Assembly (NCBI RefSeq): GCF_014269205.2
Contig: NZ_JABWRY020000001.1
Coordinates: forward strand, 3,038,001 to 3,102,000
Length of the DNA: 64,000 nucleotides
Origin: Pseudomonas kermanshahensis
Lineage (GTDB): Bacteria > Pseudomonadota > Gammaproteobacteria > Pseudomonadales > Pseudomonadaceae
Direction of reading: 5' to 3'
Positions 20,301 to 28,904 of the stretch are shown one piece after another; within the stretch, counting starts at the first letter, position 1; each line of letters begins with the position of its first letter. The translations under genes were made by a program, and so were the position numbers. The notes under the pieces are model-generated. The model did not search any database. It was given only the letters and a program-made list of their open reading frames with translations, and was not told where the DNA came from.

Positions 20301-20997
20301 CACCGTTCAGCCGTGCATCGAGGTAACCCGAGCTGGTGCCTTCGAGTGTGAGGGTTTTCTGCAGCTCGCCGTGCGCGGTCAACGCCAGTTGCCAGCTTTT
20401 ACCCTCTACCGAAGGCAGCTGAACTTGCCCTTGCAACTGCAGCGGCCAATCGCCCTCAGGTTGCAGGTCGCCTTGCAGGTCCAGGCGCAGGTCATCGCGC
20501 TGCAGATGCAGGCGGTCGATGCGCATGCCCGTTTGGGTCCAGTGGGCGGCCAGTTGCACATCACCCAGCAGGTCGCTGCCGTCGAGTCGCAGTTGGCCGA
20601 TCTTGACCTCACCCAGCTCGATGGCGACCGGCAAACGCAGGGCCGGGAGTTGCAGCGGGCCGCTTTCAGCCGGTGCATCGCTGGGTGCAAACGCCATGTC
20701 GATGCGCTGCGCCTGCAGTTGATCGATACACAAGGTGGCACGCAGCAGGCACGCGGGCGACCACGTCAACAGCGGGGCCTGCACCTCGACCCGGTTACCG
20801 CCCTCGACCCAGCTCAGCTGGCTGGCTTGCCAACTGCCCGCCAGGCGCCCTTGGAAGTCAGCGACCTGCAACCCCGGCACCCTGGCCAGTGCCCAGCGGC
20901 TGCCGCTTTCGGTCCCCACCAGCACGCCCAGCGCCAGGCCCACGGCCACCACCCCGCCGAGCACGCCCAGCAGTACGAATTTGAACACACGTGTCAC
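17323..20997 (-). CDS. tamB: Translocation and assembly module subunit TamB
   Basis: A 1224-residue inner-membrane-anchored periplasmic bridge protein. One N-terminal helix (about 5-28) is followed by long AsmA-like beta repeats, and the conserved DUF490 region is at the C-terminus (about 880-1224, with the DFYKRDF end). With TamA it supports outer-membrane protein assembly and anterograde phospholipid transport. The GTG start overlaps the tamA stop by 4 bases (GTGA), so the pair is coupled. Length is normal for Pseudomonas TamB. Confidence 0.95.
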   Translation of the reverse strand: MTRVFKFVLLGVLGGVVAVGLALGVLVGTESGSRWALARVPGLQVADFQGRLAGSWQASQLSWVEGGNRVEVQAPLLTWSPACLLRATLCIDQLQAQRIDMAFAPSDAPAESGPLQLPALRLPVAIELGEVKIGQLRLDGSDLLGDVQLAAHWTQTGMRIDRLHLQRDDLRLDLQGDLQPEGDWPLQLQGQVQLPSVEGKSWQLALTAHGELQKTLTLEGTSSGYLDARLNGELQALAENLPATLQIRSDAFKPTGSLPDTLQFNQLELNAKGDLLKGYKLSGSASLPAEQSPIALVLSGRVDSKGAKVDALDLNASDNQRLKLQASADWQQGLTADAQLDWLDFPWLRLYPLETPPDVTLKQFNAQVHYRDGNYQGTFKGDLDGPAGAFSLASPFEGDLNQVKLPQLALSAGQGKAEGSVAVRFADTLAWDVDLQLSALDPAYWLAELPGTLAGPLRSKGEMKGDALKLDAQLDLKGRLRGQPAVLKVEAQGAGESWTLGALAIQLGDNRINGSGSLQQRLAGRVDLDLPRLGQLWPRLQGQVKGRLDVAGTLKAPQGTLTLQGQQLAQAENRIQRLDLDARLDSAQRGVIDLKAGGIHLGDTALGTLQANGKGDIRQQALTLALDGPQLKLDLGLDGQLNKGDWRGRLASGRIQAGGQDWQLQAPARLQRLASGQLDFGAHCWRSGQASLCGDDQRLAPEPRLRYHLKQFPLDSLAQWLPKDFAWQGLLNADVNLDIPASGPKGSIVVDASGGTLRVRDKGRWIDFPYQALRLDSTLAPRRIDTRLNFRGERLGELSLNARLDPLGKNKPLSGDFRLAGLDLSVARPFVPMVERLAGQLNGSGNLSGTLLAPQVNGNLVLSQGEVSGAELPVSLQDLSLQATIAGEQVQLNGGWRSGEAGRGQLSGNLTWGQALGMDLRLQGQQLPVTVEPYATLEVAPDLNLRLVDDKLAITGKVQVPKGKITVRELPPSTVKVSDDTVIVGHQTEEGKPPMAMAMDIDVDVGREKLSFKGFGLTANLLGHVHIGDNLDTRGELSLADGRYRAYGQRLTIRRARLLFAGPLDQPYLDIEAIRKVDDVIAGIRLSGSAEQPTTQVFSEPAMSQEQALSYLVLGRPLGTSGEDNNMLAEAALGLGLAGSAGITGSLASSLGIDDFQLDTEGSGNTTSVVASGNLTEKLSLRYGVGVFEPANTIALRYKLSRMVYLEAASGLASSLDIFYKRDF

Positions 20998-22745
20998 AGC
21001 TCAGGCCCCATGGAGAAGTGCAGGCGAATACCGCCCTCGTCATCGAGGGCCTTGGCCAGGTCCAGGCGCAATGGCCCAACCGGTGAAACCCAACGCACAC
21101 CAATGCCCACCCCGGTCTTGAGGCTTGGCAGCTCGAAGGTGTTGAACGAGTTGCCCTGATCGACAAAGGTTGCCACGCGCCACTTTTCAGTCAGTGAGTA
21201 CTGGTACTCGACGCTGCCAGCCACCAGGTAGCGGCCACCGATGCGGTCGCCGTCGCTGTTTTTCGGCGACAAGGTCTGGTAGTCATAGCCACGCACGCTC
21301 TGGTCGCCACCGGCGAAGAAGCGCAGCGAAGGCGGGATGTTGTTCTTGTAGCCGTTGGTGGCGCTGCCGCCGAATTGCACCCGGCCGAGGAAGCGATGGT
21401 TATGGCCAAGCGTGGTCAGGCCCTTGAGCAGCACGTTGCCATGCAGCAGGTTGGTGTCGGAGACCAGGCCTTCCTTCGCCACCTGGGTATCGAACTGCAG
21501 GCGGTAGCCATTGTGCGGGTCAATGCGGTTGTCGCTGCGCAGGTACGAGAAGCTGACGCCCGGCATCAGCAAGTTGCTCAGCCCCGAGTCATCGCCCAGG
21601 CGGTACTCTTCACGCTGGTACTTGAGCGAGATAACCCGCTGCCAGCCACTGGGCAACTTGCTGTGCCATTCTGGCCCGACGGTGAGCAGCTTGCTGAGGG
21701 TGTCGGTACCGGCGAGTTCCTCGTTCTGGTAACCACCGGCAAAGCGCAGTTTGTCGGTCAGCGGCGGGTCGAGCGGCACGTCATACCACAGGCCGACGTT
21801 CTGCCGAGGTGCCGACAGTTCGGTTTCCCAGCCGTAGCTGTGGCCCTGAGGGTTGACCCAGTGTCGCGTCCAGTTCGCCTTGCCACGGGGGCCGACGTCA
21901 GTCGAGAAGCCCAGGCCCAGGCCCATGGTGCGTGGTTTGCGGGTTTCCAGGCGGACCTCCACCGGGATGTCCTCGCCCACGGCGGCAGTCGGCGCGGCGT
22001 CTACCCGCACACCCTCGAAGTAACCACTCGATTGCAGGTCGTTGTTGAGTTCGGCAATCAGCTCGGAGTCATAGGGCGTGCCTGGCTTGAACGAGACCAT
22101 GCGCTGCAGCAGGTCTTCATCCAGCGGTGTGTCACCGCCAAACTTGACCGCGCCCAGGCGGTAGCGAGGGCCGCTTTGGTAGACCAGTTCGATGTCGGCC
22201 ACGCCGGCCTGGGGGTCGACTGCCAGGCGTTGGCGGCTGAAGCGGCCGGCGAAAAAGCCATAGCGTGAAGCCTGGTTCTGGATCAGCCGTTTGGCATCTT
22301 CGTAAAGCCCATGGTTAAGCTGCTCGCCAGCGCGCAGTGCCTTGCTGTCGGGCACTCGAAACGCCTTCATCTCACTGGCAGGCCCTTCGATGCGCACCGT
22401 CACGTTGCGCAGGCGCACAGGCTCACCGGGGGCGATCTGGATTATCAATTGCGGGGCTTGGTCGGCTTTGGCGGGAGGCTTGACCTCGGTATCGATCTGG
22501 GCTTGATAGTAGCCAAGTGCCTGCGCGGCTTTGCGCGCCTGCTCCTGAGCCCCGCGACTGAAGCGCAGCAGCGCTTCTTCATCGCGGTCACCCAAGTTGC
22601 CGATATAGCCTTCGACATTGGCCTTGAGCGCTTTGTTGGCTGGCTTTACCTTCACCAGCAACTCGCTCTGGCCCCATGCTGCGAAACTGGCGACCCAGAA
22701 AACCAGGCCCCAGGTTAATCTTCCTGAATACGTCATGCGGGGCAT
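20994..22745 (-). CDS. tamA: Translocation and assembly module subunit TamA
   Basis: A 583-residue Omp85-family outer-membrane protein. It has a signal peptide (ends FAAWG), POTRA domains (about 28-270, with YQSGPRYRLGAVKFGGDT) and a C-terminal 16-strand barrel with the Omp85 motif VRGYDYQTLSPKNSDGDRIGG and a closing GGIRLHFSMGPEL strand. The second in-frame ATG at 22736 is an alternative start. It is the first gene of the tamA-tamB operon. Confidence 0.94.
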   Translation of the reverse strand: MPRMTYSGRLTWGLVFWVASFAAWGQSELLVKVKPANKALKANVEGYIGNLGDRDEEALLRFSRGAQEQARKAAQALGYYQAQIDTEVKPPAKADQAPQLIIQIAPGEPVRLRNVTVRIEGPASEMKAFRVPDSKALRAGEQLNHGLYEDAKRLIQNQASRYGFFAGRFSRQRLAVDPQAGVADIELVYQSGPRYRLGAVKFGGDTPLDEDLLQRMVSFKPGTPYDSELIAELNNDLQSSGYFEGVRVDAAPTAAVGEDIPVEVRLETRKPRTMGLGLGFSTDVGPRGKANWTRHWVNPQGHSYGWETELSAPRQNVGLWYDVPLDPPLTDKLRFAGGYQNEELAGTDTLSKLLTVGPEWHSKLPSGWQRVISLKYQREEYRLGDDSGLSNLLMPGVSFSYLRSDNRIDPHNGYRLQFDTQVAKEGLVSDTNLLHGNVLLKGLTTLGHNHRFLGRVQFGGSATNGYKNNIPPSLRFFAGGDQSVRGYDYQTLSPKNSDGDRIGGRYLVAGSVEYQYSLTEKWRVATFVDQGNSFNTFELPSLKTGVGIGVRWVSPVGPLRLDLAKALDDEGGIRLHFSMGPEL

Positions 22746-22787
22746 GCTACCAGAGCCGGGCGCTCAAGGGAGCCGTCTGGCGGCTTG

Positions 22788-23438
22788 TCAGGCCAAAGCG
22801 GACGTTGAAGACACGGGGTTGGGATGGAAGAACACCCTTTCTCGGATCGGCCCTACGGCAACCTCGCCAATTTCCTCATAGCCCTGACGCTGGTAGAACG
22901 CCAGGTAGTGTTCATTGCCGGTGTCCAGCACGACGCCCTGAGTGCTGGGGTCTTCCGCGCACCAGTCATGCACAGCTTGTAACAATTGCTCACCGTACTG
23001 GCGCCCCTGAAATTGCGGGTGCACGCCCAGTAGAGGCAGGACGTGTACCTGGTCTGTAGGCAAGCAACTGGCCAATGCCGCCTGGTAGTCCATGTAGCGT
23101 CGCGTGCAGCGCAGGCCGGTACCCAGCATCATGCGCAAACGCCAGGCCCAGCTGTCGGCCACCCCCAGCCTGCGCAGCGGCGGCACGATCAGGGCCAGGG
23201 CAATCAAGCGGTCATCCAGCAACAGGCCAATGGCCGGCAGTTGCAGGTAAAAGTGCTGGCGCACCCATTCACGCACCATCACTCGCAGGCGGCGCTCATA
23301 GCCTGGGCGCTGCGCCTCGAAAATGTAAGCAAAGGTAGGTTCATGGCGGTAGGCGTTGTACAGCAGCGAACGCGCCTCACGGCTGTAGCCGTCGTCGAGC
23401 TGGCAGATACGCGCCGGCGTGGCAGTGGTTTCGGGCAT
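22788..23438 (-). CDS. GNAT-family acetyltransferase
   Basis: 216 residues. The acetyl-CoA-binding segment is VHPQFQGRQYGEQLL (Q/RxxGxG/A-like), followed by LDTGNEHYLAFYQRQGYEEIG, which is typical motif B of GNAT enzymes. The start at 23438 has an AGGAGG site; the ATG at 23489 would add 17 non-domain residues. The substrate is unknown. It sits 42 bases upstream of tamA on the same strand and may be co-transcribed with it. Confidence 0.85.
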   Translation of the reverse strand: MPETTATPARICQLDDGYSREARSLLYNAYRHEPTFAYIFEAQRPGYERRLRVMVREWVRQHFYLQLPAIGLLLDDRLIALALIVPPLRRLGVADSWAWRLRMMLGTGLRCTRRYMDYQAALASCLPTDQVHVLPLLGVHPQFQGRQYGEQLLQAVHDWCAEDPSTQGVVLDTGNEHYLAFYQRQGYEEIGEVAVGPIRERVFFHPNPVSSTSALA

Positions 23439-23601
23439 TGCGGGCAGTCCTCCTGGAATGGGCTTGCAATGCCTTGGAGTGTGCTCCACCGCGCATCGTT
23501 CAGCCCCTACAGCACGTTAGCAGCAGCACCCCGAACCCGCCATGCTGGTGATGCCGCGCGATGTCGGCTAGCATCGCGGCTTTTACCGGGATTGTCTTTC
23601 C

Positions 23602-24414
23602 ATGAAGATCGTCTGTTTCAACATCAACGGCCTGCGAGCGCGCCCGCATCAGCTGGCGGCGCTGATCGACAAGCATCAGCCTGACGTGATCGGCCTGCAG
23701 GAAACCAAGGTCAGCGACGATCAGTTCCCTCTGGCCGATGTCCAGGCACTGGGCTACCACGTGCATTACCACGGCCAGAAAGGCCACTATGGCGTCGCCT
23801 TGCTGTCGCGCCAGGCACCGCTGAGCCTGCACAAGGGTTTTGCCACCGATGAGGAAGACGCCCAGCGCCGCTTCATCTGGGGCACCTTCGCCGATGCCGA
23901 CGGCAACCCGATCACCATCATGAACGGCTACTTCCCCCAGGGTGAAAGCCGCGACCACCCCACCAAATTCCCGGCCAAGCAGCGCTTCTACAGCGACCTG
24001 CAGGCCCTGCTCGAAAACCAGTTCCGCAACGACCAGCCGGTGCTGGTGATGGGCGACATGAACATCTCGCCCCAGGATTGTGACATCGGCATCGGCCCGG
24101 ACAACGCCAAACGTTGGCTCAAGACCGGTAAATGCAGCTTCCTGCCGGAAGAGCGCGAATGGATGGAGCGCCTTAAAGGCTGGGGCCTGGTCGACAGTTT
24201 CCGCCACCTGCACCCGGACGTGGCCGACCGCTTCAGCTGGTTCGACTACCGCAGCCGCGGTTTCGAGGACGAACCCAAGCGTGGCCTGCGCATCGACCTG
24301 ATCATGGCGTCGCAGCACCTGGTGCCACGGATCAAGGCGGCGGGTGTGGACTATGAGTTGCGCGGGATGGAAAAGCCGTCGGACCATGCACCGATCTGGC
24401 TGGAGTTGAGCTGA
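23602..24414 (+). CDS. xthA: Exodeoxyribonuclease III
   Basis: A 270-residue Mg-dependent AP endonuclease/3' exonuclease of base-excision repair. Catalytic-site motifs: [16 protein letters not shown] (Glu), VMGDMNISP (Asp/Asn), LRIDLIMAS and the final [10 protein letters not shown] (Asp-His). Length is normal. It is transcribed alone, divergent from the acetyltransferase, and ends before palindromic repeat copy 2. Confidence 0.96.
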   Translation: MKIVCFNINGLRARPHQLAALIDKHQPDVIGLQETKVSDDQFPLADVQALGYHVHYHGQKGHYGVALLSRQAPLSLHKGFATDEEDAQRRFIWGTFADADGNPITIMNGYFPQGESRDHPTKFPAKQRFYSDLQALLENQFRNDQPVLVMGDMNISPQDCDIGIGPDNAKRWLKTGKCSFLPEEREWMERLKGWGLVDSFRHLHPDVADRFSWFDYRSRGFEDEPKRGLRIDLIMASQHLVPRIKAAGVDYELRGMEKPSDHAPIWLELS

Positions 24415-24446
24415 CGCGGGTCTGGTGTAAGGCATTTGAGTTGCAG

Positions 24447-24494
24447 CGCCCGTGAGATCGAGCGCCGCCCGCGCGGCGCTCGATCTCACGGGCG
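24447..24494. repeat. 48-bp palindromic intergenic repeat, copy 2
   Basis: Arms 24447-24466 and 24475-24494 are perfect 20-base complements (CGCCCGTGAGATCGAGCGCC). It shares its core with copy 1 at 1655-1702. Where copy 1 has TA in the outer stem, this copy has CG in both arms. It lies between the convergent xthA and anti-sigma genes. Confidence 0.75.
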
Positions 24495-24557
24495 ATAAAA
24501 ATCCAATGCCCTACGCCTGGCTGCCCACACCCACTCAACCAAATCATCACCATCACC

Positions 24558-25310
24558 CTACAACCCCAACCGCAACGCCTCCCCTACCCCCGCCCCACGC
24601 GTATCGTCCGCCGCACTGACCAACGCAAAGTTATACGCCCCATGCGACCAGTACCGTGCCTCCAGTTGCCCATCAACCCGCTGCCCCTCGGGCATGCGTT
24701 CATAACGCTCACCCGGCGAGCGCAGAAACAGGCTGATGCGTTCCCCTTTGCCATCCTGAAACACCAGGAGCGCCGCAGGCCCTTGTTCGTTGCTGAGCAA
24801 CCGCGCGCCCACCGGCCTGAAACCGTAACCCGCCAGGTCCGGCAGCTGGCCTACCCGGCTGAAATGACGCCCCAACCAGTCACGCAATTGAGTCGGGTCG
24901 CTGGCTTGGATATCCAGCGCCTCGCTACCGGCAAACAGCCGATGCGCCTGGACCGCATCGGCCATGGGCAGATCGACCCGGGCCAACATCGCATCCCGTG
25001 CCTGCCAACCGCCCAAACCACCCACACCAATCGCCAGCACGAGCACTGCCGCCGATGCCCAACGCCGTTGACGTCGCTGGCGCAGCCGCTGCTTTAATTG
25101 GCCCAGATCCAGCTGCGCAGCCCCCGGCTGTTCACCCAGGCCGGCAAGTGCCACACGCAGCCGCCGCGCATCGCTGCGCCAGCCCTCGACCCGCGCCGCC
25201 TCCTGCGGGTTGGCCGCCAGCCAGGCCTTTACCTCTGCCCGGCGAGCAGGCGCCAAGCGCTCATCGATGTAGGCATGCAACTCATCTTCAGTGGGGATCA
25301 GGCGTGTCAT
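24558..25310 (-). CDS. prtR: Anti-sigma factor (PrtR-like transmembrane regulator)
   Basis: 250 residues. The N-terminal anti-sigma domain (LIPTEDELHAYIDERLAP...RRAEVKAWLAANP) has the compact RskA/ChrR-like helix pattern without the HxxxCxxC zinc motif. One membrane helix (about 82-100, WASAAVLVLAIGVGGLGGW) leads to a periplasmic domain. The start at 25310 overlaps the sigma-factor stop by 4 bases (ATGA), as usual for sigma/anti-sigma pairs. It should hold PrtI at the membrane until an envelope signal arrives. The prt name rests on recall of P. fluorescens/P. putida annotation. Confidence 0.82.
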   Translation of the reverse strand: MTRLIPTEDELHAYIDERLAPARRAEVKAWLAANPQEAARVEGWRSDARRLRVALAGLGEQPGAAQLDLGQLKQRLRQRRQRRWASAAVLVLAIGVGGLGGWQARDAMLARVDLPMADAVQAHRLFAGSEALDIQASDPTQLRDWLGRHFSRVGQLPDLAGYGFRPVGARLLSNEQGPAALLVFQDGKGERISLFLRSPGERYERMPEGQRVDGQLEARYWSHGAYNFALVSAADDTRGAGVGEALRLGL

Positions 25311-25828
25311 TTCAGTCTCCGCAAGGCCGGGGGTTGAGGGTTGCCCTCGGTCAGTTCGCGCAAGGCATTGCGGGCGCGCGACAAGCGCGACATCACGGTA
25401 CCGATAGGGATGCCCAAGGCCTGGGCGGCCTCTTTGTAACTCAAACCTTCGATGCTCACCAGCAGCAGCAAAGCACGCTGCTCCGCCGACAGCCGAGCAA
25501 AGGCACGCAGGTCGGCCTGGGCCAGCACGATGTCTTCGATATTGCCGCCAACGGGCTCGTTTTCTACCTCGGCTCGGCCGAACCAGGACAGCCAACGGGC
25601 ATGCAGACGGTCGCGGCGTTTGCCGTCAAGAAACAGCCGATAAAGGATGGTGAACAGCCAGGCGCGCAGCGCCTCAGCTTCACGTTGCTGGCCCTGGCGG
25701 CTCAAGGCTCGCTCGACGGTGGCCTGCACCAGGTCGTCGGCGCTGCCCGGTTCGCGCGTCAACCACAAGGCAAAGCGGCGCAAACGTGCCAGCAGCTCGC
25801 GCCACTGGTGTTCGTCCAGATCGTGCAT
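25307..25828 (-). CDS. prtI: ECF sigma factor (PrtI-like)
   Basis: 173 residues. Region 2 (about 10-75) holds FALWLTREPGSADDLVQATVERAL and RAWLFTILYRLFLD. Region 4 (about 110-160) holds LSYKEAAQALGIPIGTVMSRLSRARNAL. The reading frame is open up to 26020, but the sigma domain starts at 25828. A GGAAT-N16-CGTC promoter (25893-25869) lies about 40 bases upstream, and the same motif faces the catalase, so the sigma factor probably activates itself and the catalase operon. Confidence 0.88.
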   Translation of the reverse strand: MHDLDEHQWRELLARLRRFALWLTREPGSADDLVQATVERALSRQGQQREAEALRAWLFTILYRLFLDGKRRDRLHARWLSWFGRAEVENEPVGGNIEDIVLAQADLRAFARLSAEQRALLLLVSIEGLSYKEAAQALGIPIGTVMSRLSRARNALRELTEGNPQPPALRRLK

Positions 25829-25868
25829 GGCTATGTCCCGGCCTCTGGGGTTGTCAGTGTAAGAGGCA

Positions 25869-25893
25869 GACGCCCGGTAACAAAATCTATTCC
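25869..25893 (-). promoter_or_regulatory. ECF-type promoter for prtI-prtR
   Basis: On the minus strand GGAAT (25893-25889), a 16-base spacer and CGTC (25872-25869). This matches the GGAA..-N16-CGTC pattern of many ECF sigma factors. It points at the sigma gene 41 bases downstream. Confidence 0.7.
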
Positions 25894-25900
25894 CGCCGAG

Positions 25901-25925
25901 GGAATAAGTTTTTCCCTGCAGCGTC
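25901..25925 (+). promoter_or_regulatory. ECF-type promoter for catalase-cytochrome b561 operon
   Basis: GGAAT (25901-25905), a 16-base spacer and CGTC (25922-25925), identical in boxes and spacing to the divergent promoter at 25869-25893. It lies 27 bases before the catalase ATG. Confidence 0.7.
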
Positions 25926-25952
25926 GTACCGGCACCTTCACAGAACCGGACG

Positions 25953-27005
25953 ATGATCATGAACTCACCTTTGCACGGCCCCGCCAAGGCCCTGCGCCTG
26001 GCGGCCATCGGCGCTGTCATGCTGGCTGCCGGCGCAGGCTTTGCCTATGCCGCCGGCTGGATCGGCGCACCTGAACTGACGCCAAAGCGCATCATCGACA
26101 CCTTCGAGGCCCAGGCAGGGCACTACCCAGGCTACCGCAAGAACCACGCAAAAGGCCTCTGTGTCTCGGGCTACTTCCAGGCCAGCGGCCAGGCTGCCAG
26201 CCTGTCCACGGCCCGCGTGTTCAGCCAGGCACGCGTGCCGGTTATCGGCCGTTTTGCCATTGGCGGCGCCAACCCGTTCGCGCCGGACACCGCAATCCCG
26301 GTGCGCAGCCTGGCGCTTCAGCTCAGCACTGACGACGGGCAAGTCTGGCGTACCGGCATGAACAACCCGCCGGTGCTGGCGGTGGGTACGCCGCAGGCTT
26401 TCTATGAACAGGTCCTGGCCAGTACGCCAGACCCGGCCACCGGCAAACCAAACCCGGCCAGGCAACAAGCGTTTTTTGCCGCCCACCCCGAAAGCGCGGC
26501 GTTCCGCCAGTGGGCGGCGAGCTACAAGCCAAGCAACAGTTTCGCCAGTACCCAGTATCACAGCATCAATGCCTTCCGCCTGATCGACGCCGCCGGCGCG
26601 GCCCAGCCGGTACGTTGGCAACTGGAGCCGCAAACCCCGTTTACCGCCCTGCCAGGCCAGGTGGACGACAAACAATACCTGCAGCACGACCTGCAACAGC
26701 GCCTGGCTCAAGGGCCGCTGCGCTGGACCCTGCGCCTGGTCCTGGCCGAGCCTGGCGACGCCGTGGACAACCCGGCAAGCCCATGGCCTGCGCAACGGCG
26801 CAGTGTAGACGCCGGCACGCTTGTGCTCGAACAGGTCGAAGCGCCTGAGCAAGGTGCTTGTCGCGACATTAATTTCGACCCACTGATCCTGCCCCACGGC
26901 ATCGAAGCCTCTGCCGACCCGATTCTGGCCGCCCGATCCGCCGCCTATTCAGAATCGTTCAACCGCCGCAGCCGTGAATCGCTCGACACTGGAGCCCGCC
27001 CATGA
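25953..27005 (+). CDS. Exported catalase-related peroxidase (SrpA-like)
   Basis: 350 residues. An N-terminal export helix (about 15-35, ALRLAAIGAVMLAAGAGFAYA) precedes a short catalase core: HAKGLCVSGYF, FAIGGANPFA (distal Asn region), TGMNNPPVLAV, SFASTQYHSINAFRL and WTLRLVLA. Family members of this size are heme peroxidases/catalases without the C-terminal domains of KatA. It overlaps the cytochrome b561 gene by 4 bases, which suggests electron transfer between the two in the envelope. An in-frame ATG at 25959 is an alternative start. Confidence 0.88.
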   Translation: MIMNSPLHGPAKALRLAAIGAVMLAAGAGFAYAAGWIGAPELTPKRIIDTFEAQAGHYPGYRKNHAKGLCVSGYFQASGQAASLSTARVFSQARVPVIGRFAIGGANPFAPDTAIPVRSLALQLSTDDGQVWRTGMNNPPVLAVGTPQAFYEQVLASTPDPATGKPNPARQQAFFAAHPESAAFRQWAASYKPSNSFASTQYHSINAFRLIDAAGAAQPVRWQLEPQTPFTALPGQVDDKQYLQHDLQQRLAQGPLRWTLRLVLAEPGDAVDNPASPWPAQRRSVDAGTLVLEQVEAPEQGACRDINFDPLILPHGIEASADPILAARSAAYSESFNRRSRESLDTGARP

Positions 27006-27535
27006 AACCTGAAGCCTTCCACCCCCTCGCCCGGCTGCTGCACTGGCTGATGGCGGTGCTGATTGTGGCCATGCTGTTCATCGGTGTGAGCATGGTCAGC
27101 GACCTGTCACCGCGCCACCCCGTATTGATCAGCCTGCACAAGGCCACGGGCCTGGCTTTGCTGGTACTGGTGGTGTTGCGTATCGGCCTGCGTCTGGCCT
27201 TGCCACACCCACCGCTGCCACGCGACCTGCCACCGCTGCAGCGGTTCGCCGCCGGGGCCTCGCATGTACTGCTCTATGGCCTGATGCTGGCCATGCCGCT
27301 GCTGGGGTGGGCCATGCTGTCGGCCGGTGGCTACCCGCGGCCCCTGCAATTACCGGCAATCGCCCCCCACGACCTGCAGCTGTATGCCGTGCTGCGACAA
27401 GCCCACGGTTGGGCTGGCTACCTGCTGTTCGCGACGATCCTGGTGCACCTAGGCGCAGCGCTGATGCACGCTTTGGTGCGCCGCGACGGCGTCTTGCGTA
27501 GCATGTGGCCTGGCCCTCTGCGTCGCAGCGAATAA
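27002..27535 (+). CDS. Cytochrome b561
   Basis: 177 residues, four membrane helices. Heme-ligand histidines appear in FHPLARLLHWLMA, SLHKATGLALL, ASHVLLYGLMLAMPLLGW and ILVHLGAALMHALV. It passes electrons between the quinone pool and periplasmic partners. It is coupled to the upstream catalase by an ATGA overlap and belongs to the same ECF-controlled operon. Confidence 0.9.
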   Translation: MKPEAFHPLARLLHWLMAVLIVAMLFIGVSMVSDLSPRHPVLISLHKATGLALLVLVVLRIGLRLALPHPPLPRDLPPLQRFAAGASHVLLYGLMLAMPLLGWAMLSAGGYPRPLQLPAIAPHDLQLYAVLRQAHGWAGYLLFATILVHLGAALMHALVRRDGVLRSMWPGPLRRSE

Positions 27536-27564
27536 GCCGGTGCGGTTCAGGGCGGTCGACAATC

Positions 27565-27583
27565 GATAATAATGCTTATTACC
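27565..27583 (+). promoter_or_regulatory. Fur-box-like site upstream of MFS transporter
   Basis: GATAATAATGCTTATTACC matches 14 of 19 positions of the GATAATGATAATCATTATC consensus and is nearly palindromic. It lies 38 bases before the MFS start. Iron regulation is inferred from this site. Confidence 0.5.
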
Positions 27584-27620
27584 ATCGGCGCACTTATCGC
27601 TGAACTTCTCTGGACTGCCC

Positions 27621-28826
27621 ATGAACGTCGCAAAGGATCCTGCCACTCTCGTGCCTGCCGGCACGCTCGACTTACGCCCATTGCTGCTGGCCAACATGGC
27701 TTGCACCATGTCGATGATGGCCTTCGTTGCCCTGATAGGCCCAATTGCCCGCCAACTCGGCATGGCCACCTGGCAGGCCGGTGCCGCTGTTACCGTCGCC
27801 GGGGTGGTCTGGGTGTTGCTGGCACGCCCGTGGGGCCGCGCGGCTGACCGGCTCGGCCGCCGCCGCGTGCTGCTGTTGGGCAGCGCAGGCTTTACCGTGG
27901 CCTACTGGCTGTTGTGCGTATTCGTCGAAGGCGCGCTGCGCTGGATGCCGGGTGCAACCCTGGCCTTTATCGGCCTCATGCTCGCACGCGGCTGCATCGG
28001 CGCCTTCTACGCCGCCATCCCAGTGGCTTGCAATGCACTGATCGCCGACCATGTCGAACCGCAGCGCCGAGCCCGCGCCATGGCCTCACTGGGCGCGGCA
28101 AACGCGGTCGGCCTCGTGCTGGGCCCGGCGCTGGCCGCCCTGCTCGCGCGGTACAGCCTGAGCCTGCCGTTCCACCTCATGTCGCTGCTGCCGGCCACCG
28201 CGTTCTTCGCGTTGCTGTTCACACTCAAGCCACAAGCGTTGGCGCACACCCATGCGCCCAGCCCGGTGCAACTGAGCGATCCGCGGCTGCGCCGGCCTTT
28301 GCTGGTGGCCTTCAGTGCCATGCTCAGCGTCACCGTGTCACAGATCATCGTCGGTTTCTTCGCCCTGGACCGCTTGCAGTTGGGCCCGGCTGACGCGGCT
28401 CAGGTCGCCGGCATTGCCCTGACCACGGTCGGTGTGGCGCTGATCCTGGCCCAAGTTGTGCTGCGCCAACTGGAATGGCCACCGCTGAAGATGATCCGGG
28501 TGGGCGCCAGCGTGTCGGCCGTGGGCTTTGCCTGCGGTGCGCTGGCGACCACCGCGCCCTGGCTGTGGGCGTGCTTTTTCGTCGCTGCGGCCGGCATGGG
28601 CTTTGTGTTCCCGGCGTTTTCGGCGCTGGCAGCCAACGCCATGCAGGCCTCGGAACAAGGCGCGACAGCGGGCTCGATCGGCGCCGCCCAGGGCATGGGC
28701 GCGGTGATCGGGCCACTGGCCGGCACCCTGGTGTATGCCCTTGACCCACGCTTGCCGTTCATGGCGGTAGCCGCGCTGTTGCTGCTGGTCGGGCTATGGC
28801 CGATGCCACGCGAACCGCGCGCCTGA
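27621..28826 (+). CDS. MFS transporter, possible iron-regulated exporter
   Basis: 401 residues, 12 predicted membrane helices. The loop 2-3 signature is LARPWGRAADRLGRRRVLLLG, and motif C-like glycines occur in ALGAANAVGLVLGPALAALL, typical of drug/metabolite exporters. The Fur-box-like site just upstream suggests induction under iron shortage, so siderophore export is a possible role; this is inference. The ORF stands alone after the cytochrome gene. Confidence 0.82.
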   Translation: MNVAKDPATLVPAGTLDLRPLLLANMACTMSMMAFVALIGPIARQLGMATWQAGAAVTVAGVVWVLLARPWGRAADRLGRRRVLLLGSAGFTVAYWLLCVFVEGALRWMPGATLAFIGLMLARGCIGAFYAAIPVACNALIADHVEPQRRARAMASLGAANAVGLVLGPALAALLARYSLSLPFHLMSLLPATAFFALLFTLKPQALAHTHAPSPVQLSDPRLRRPLLVAFSAMLSVTVSQIIVGFFALDRLQLGPADAAQVAGIALTTVGVALILAQVVLRQLEWPPLKMIRVGASVSAVGFACGALATTAPWLWACFFVAAAGMGFVFPAFSALAANAMQASEQGATAGSIGAAQGMGAVIGPLAGTLVYALDPRLPFMAVAALLLLVGLWPMPREPRA

Positions 28827-28904
28827 CAAGCACAGCGCGCAAGCGTGCAGAGTGTGTTTTAATGCGTCGCTCATTATTTTTGACACCTCTGATTAAAGGC
28901 GGCT

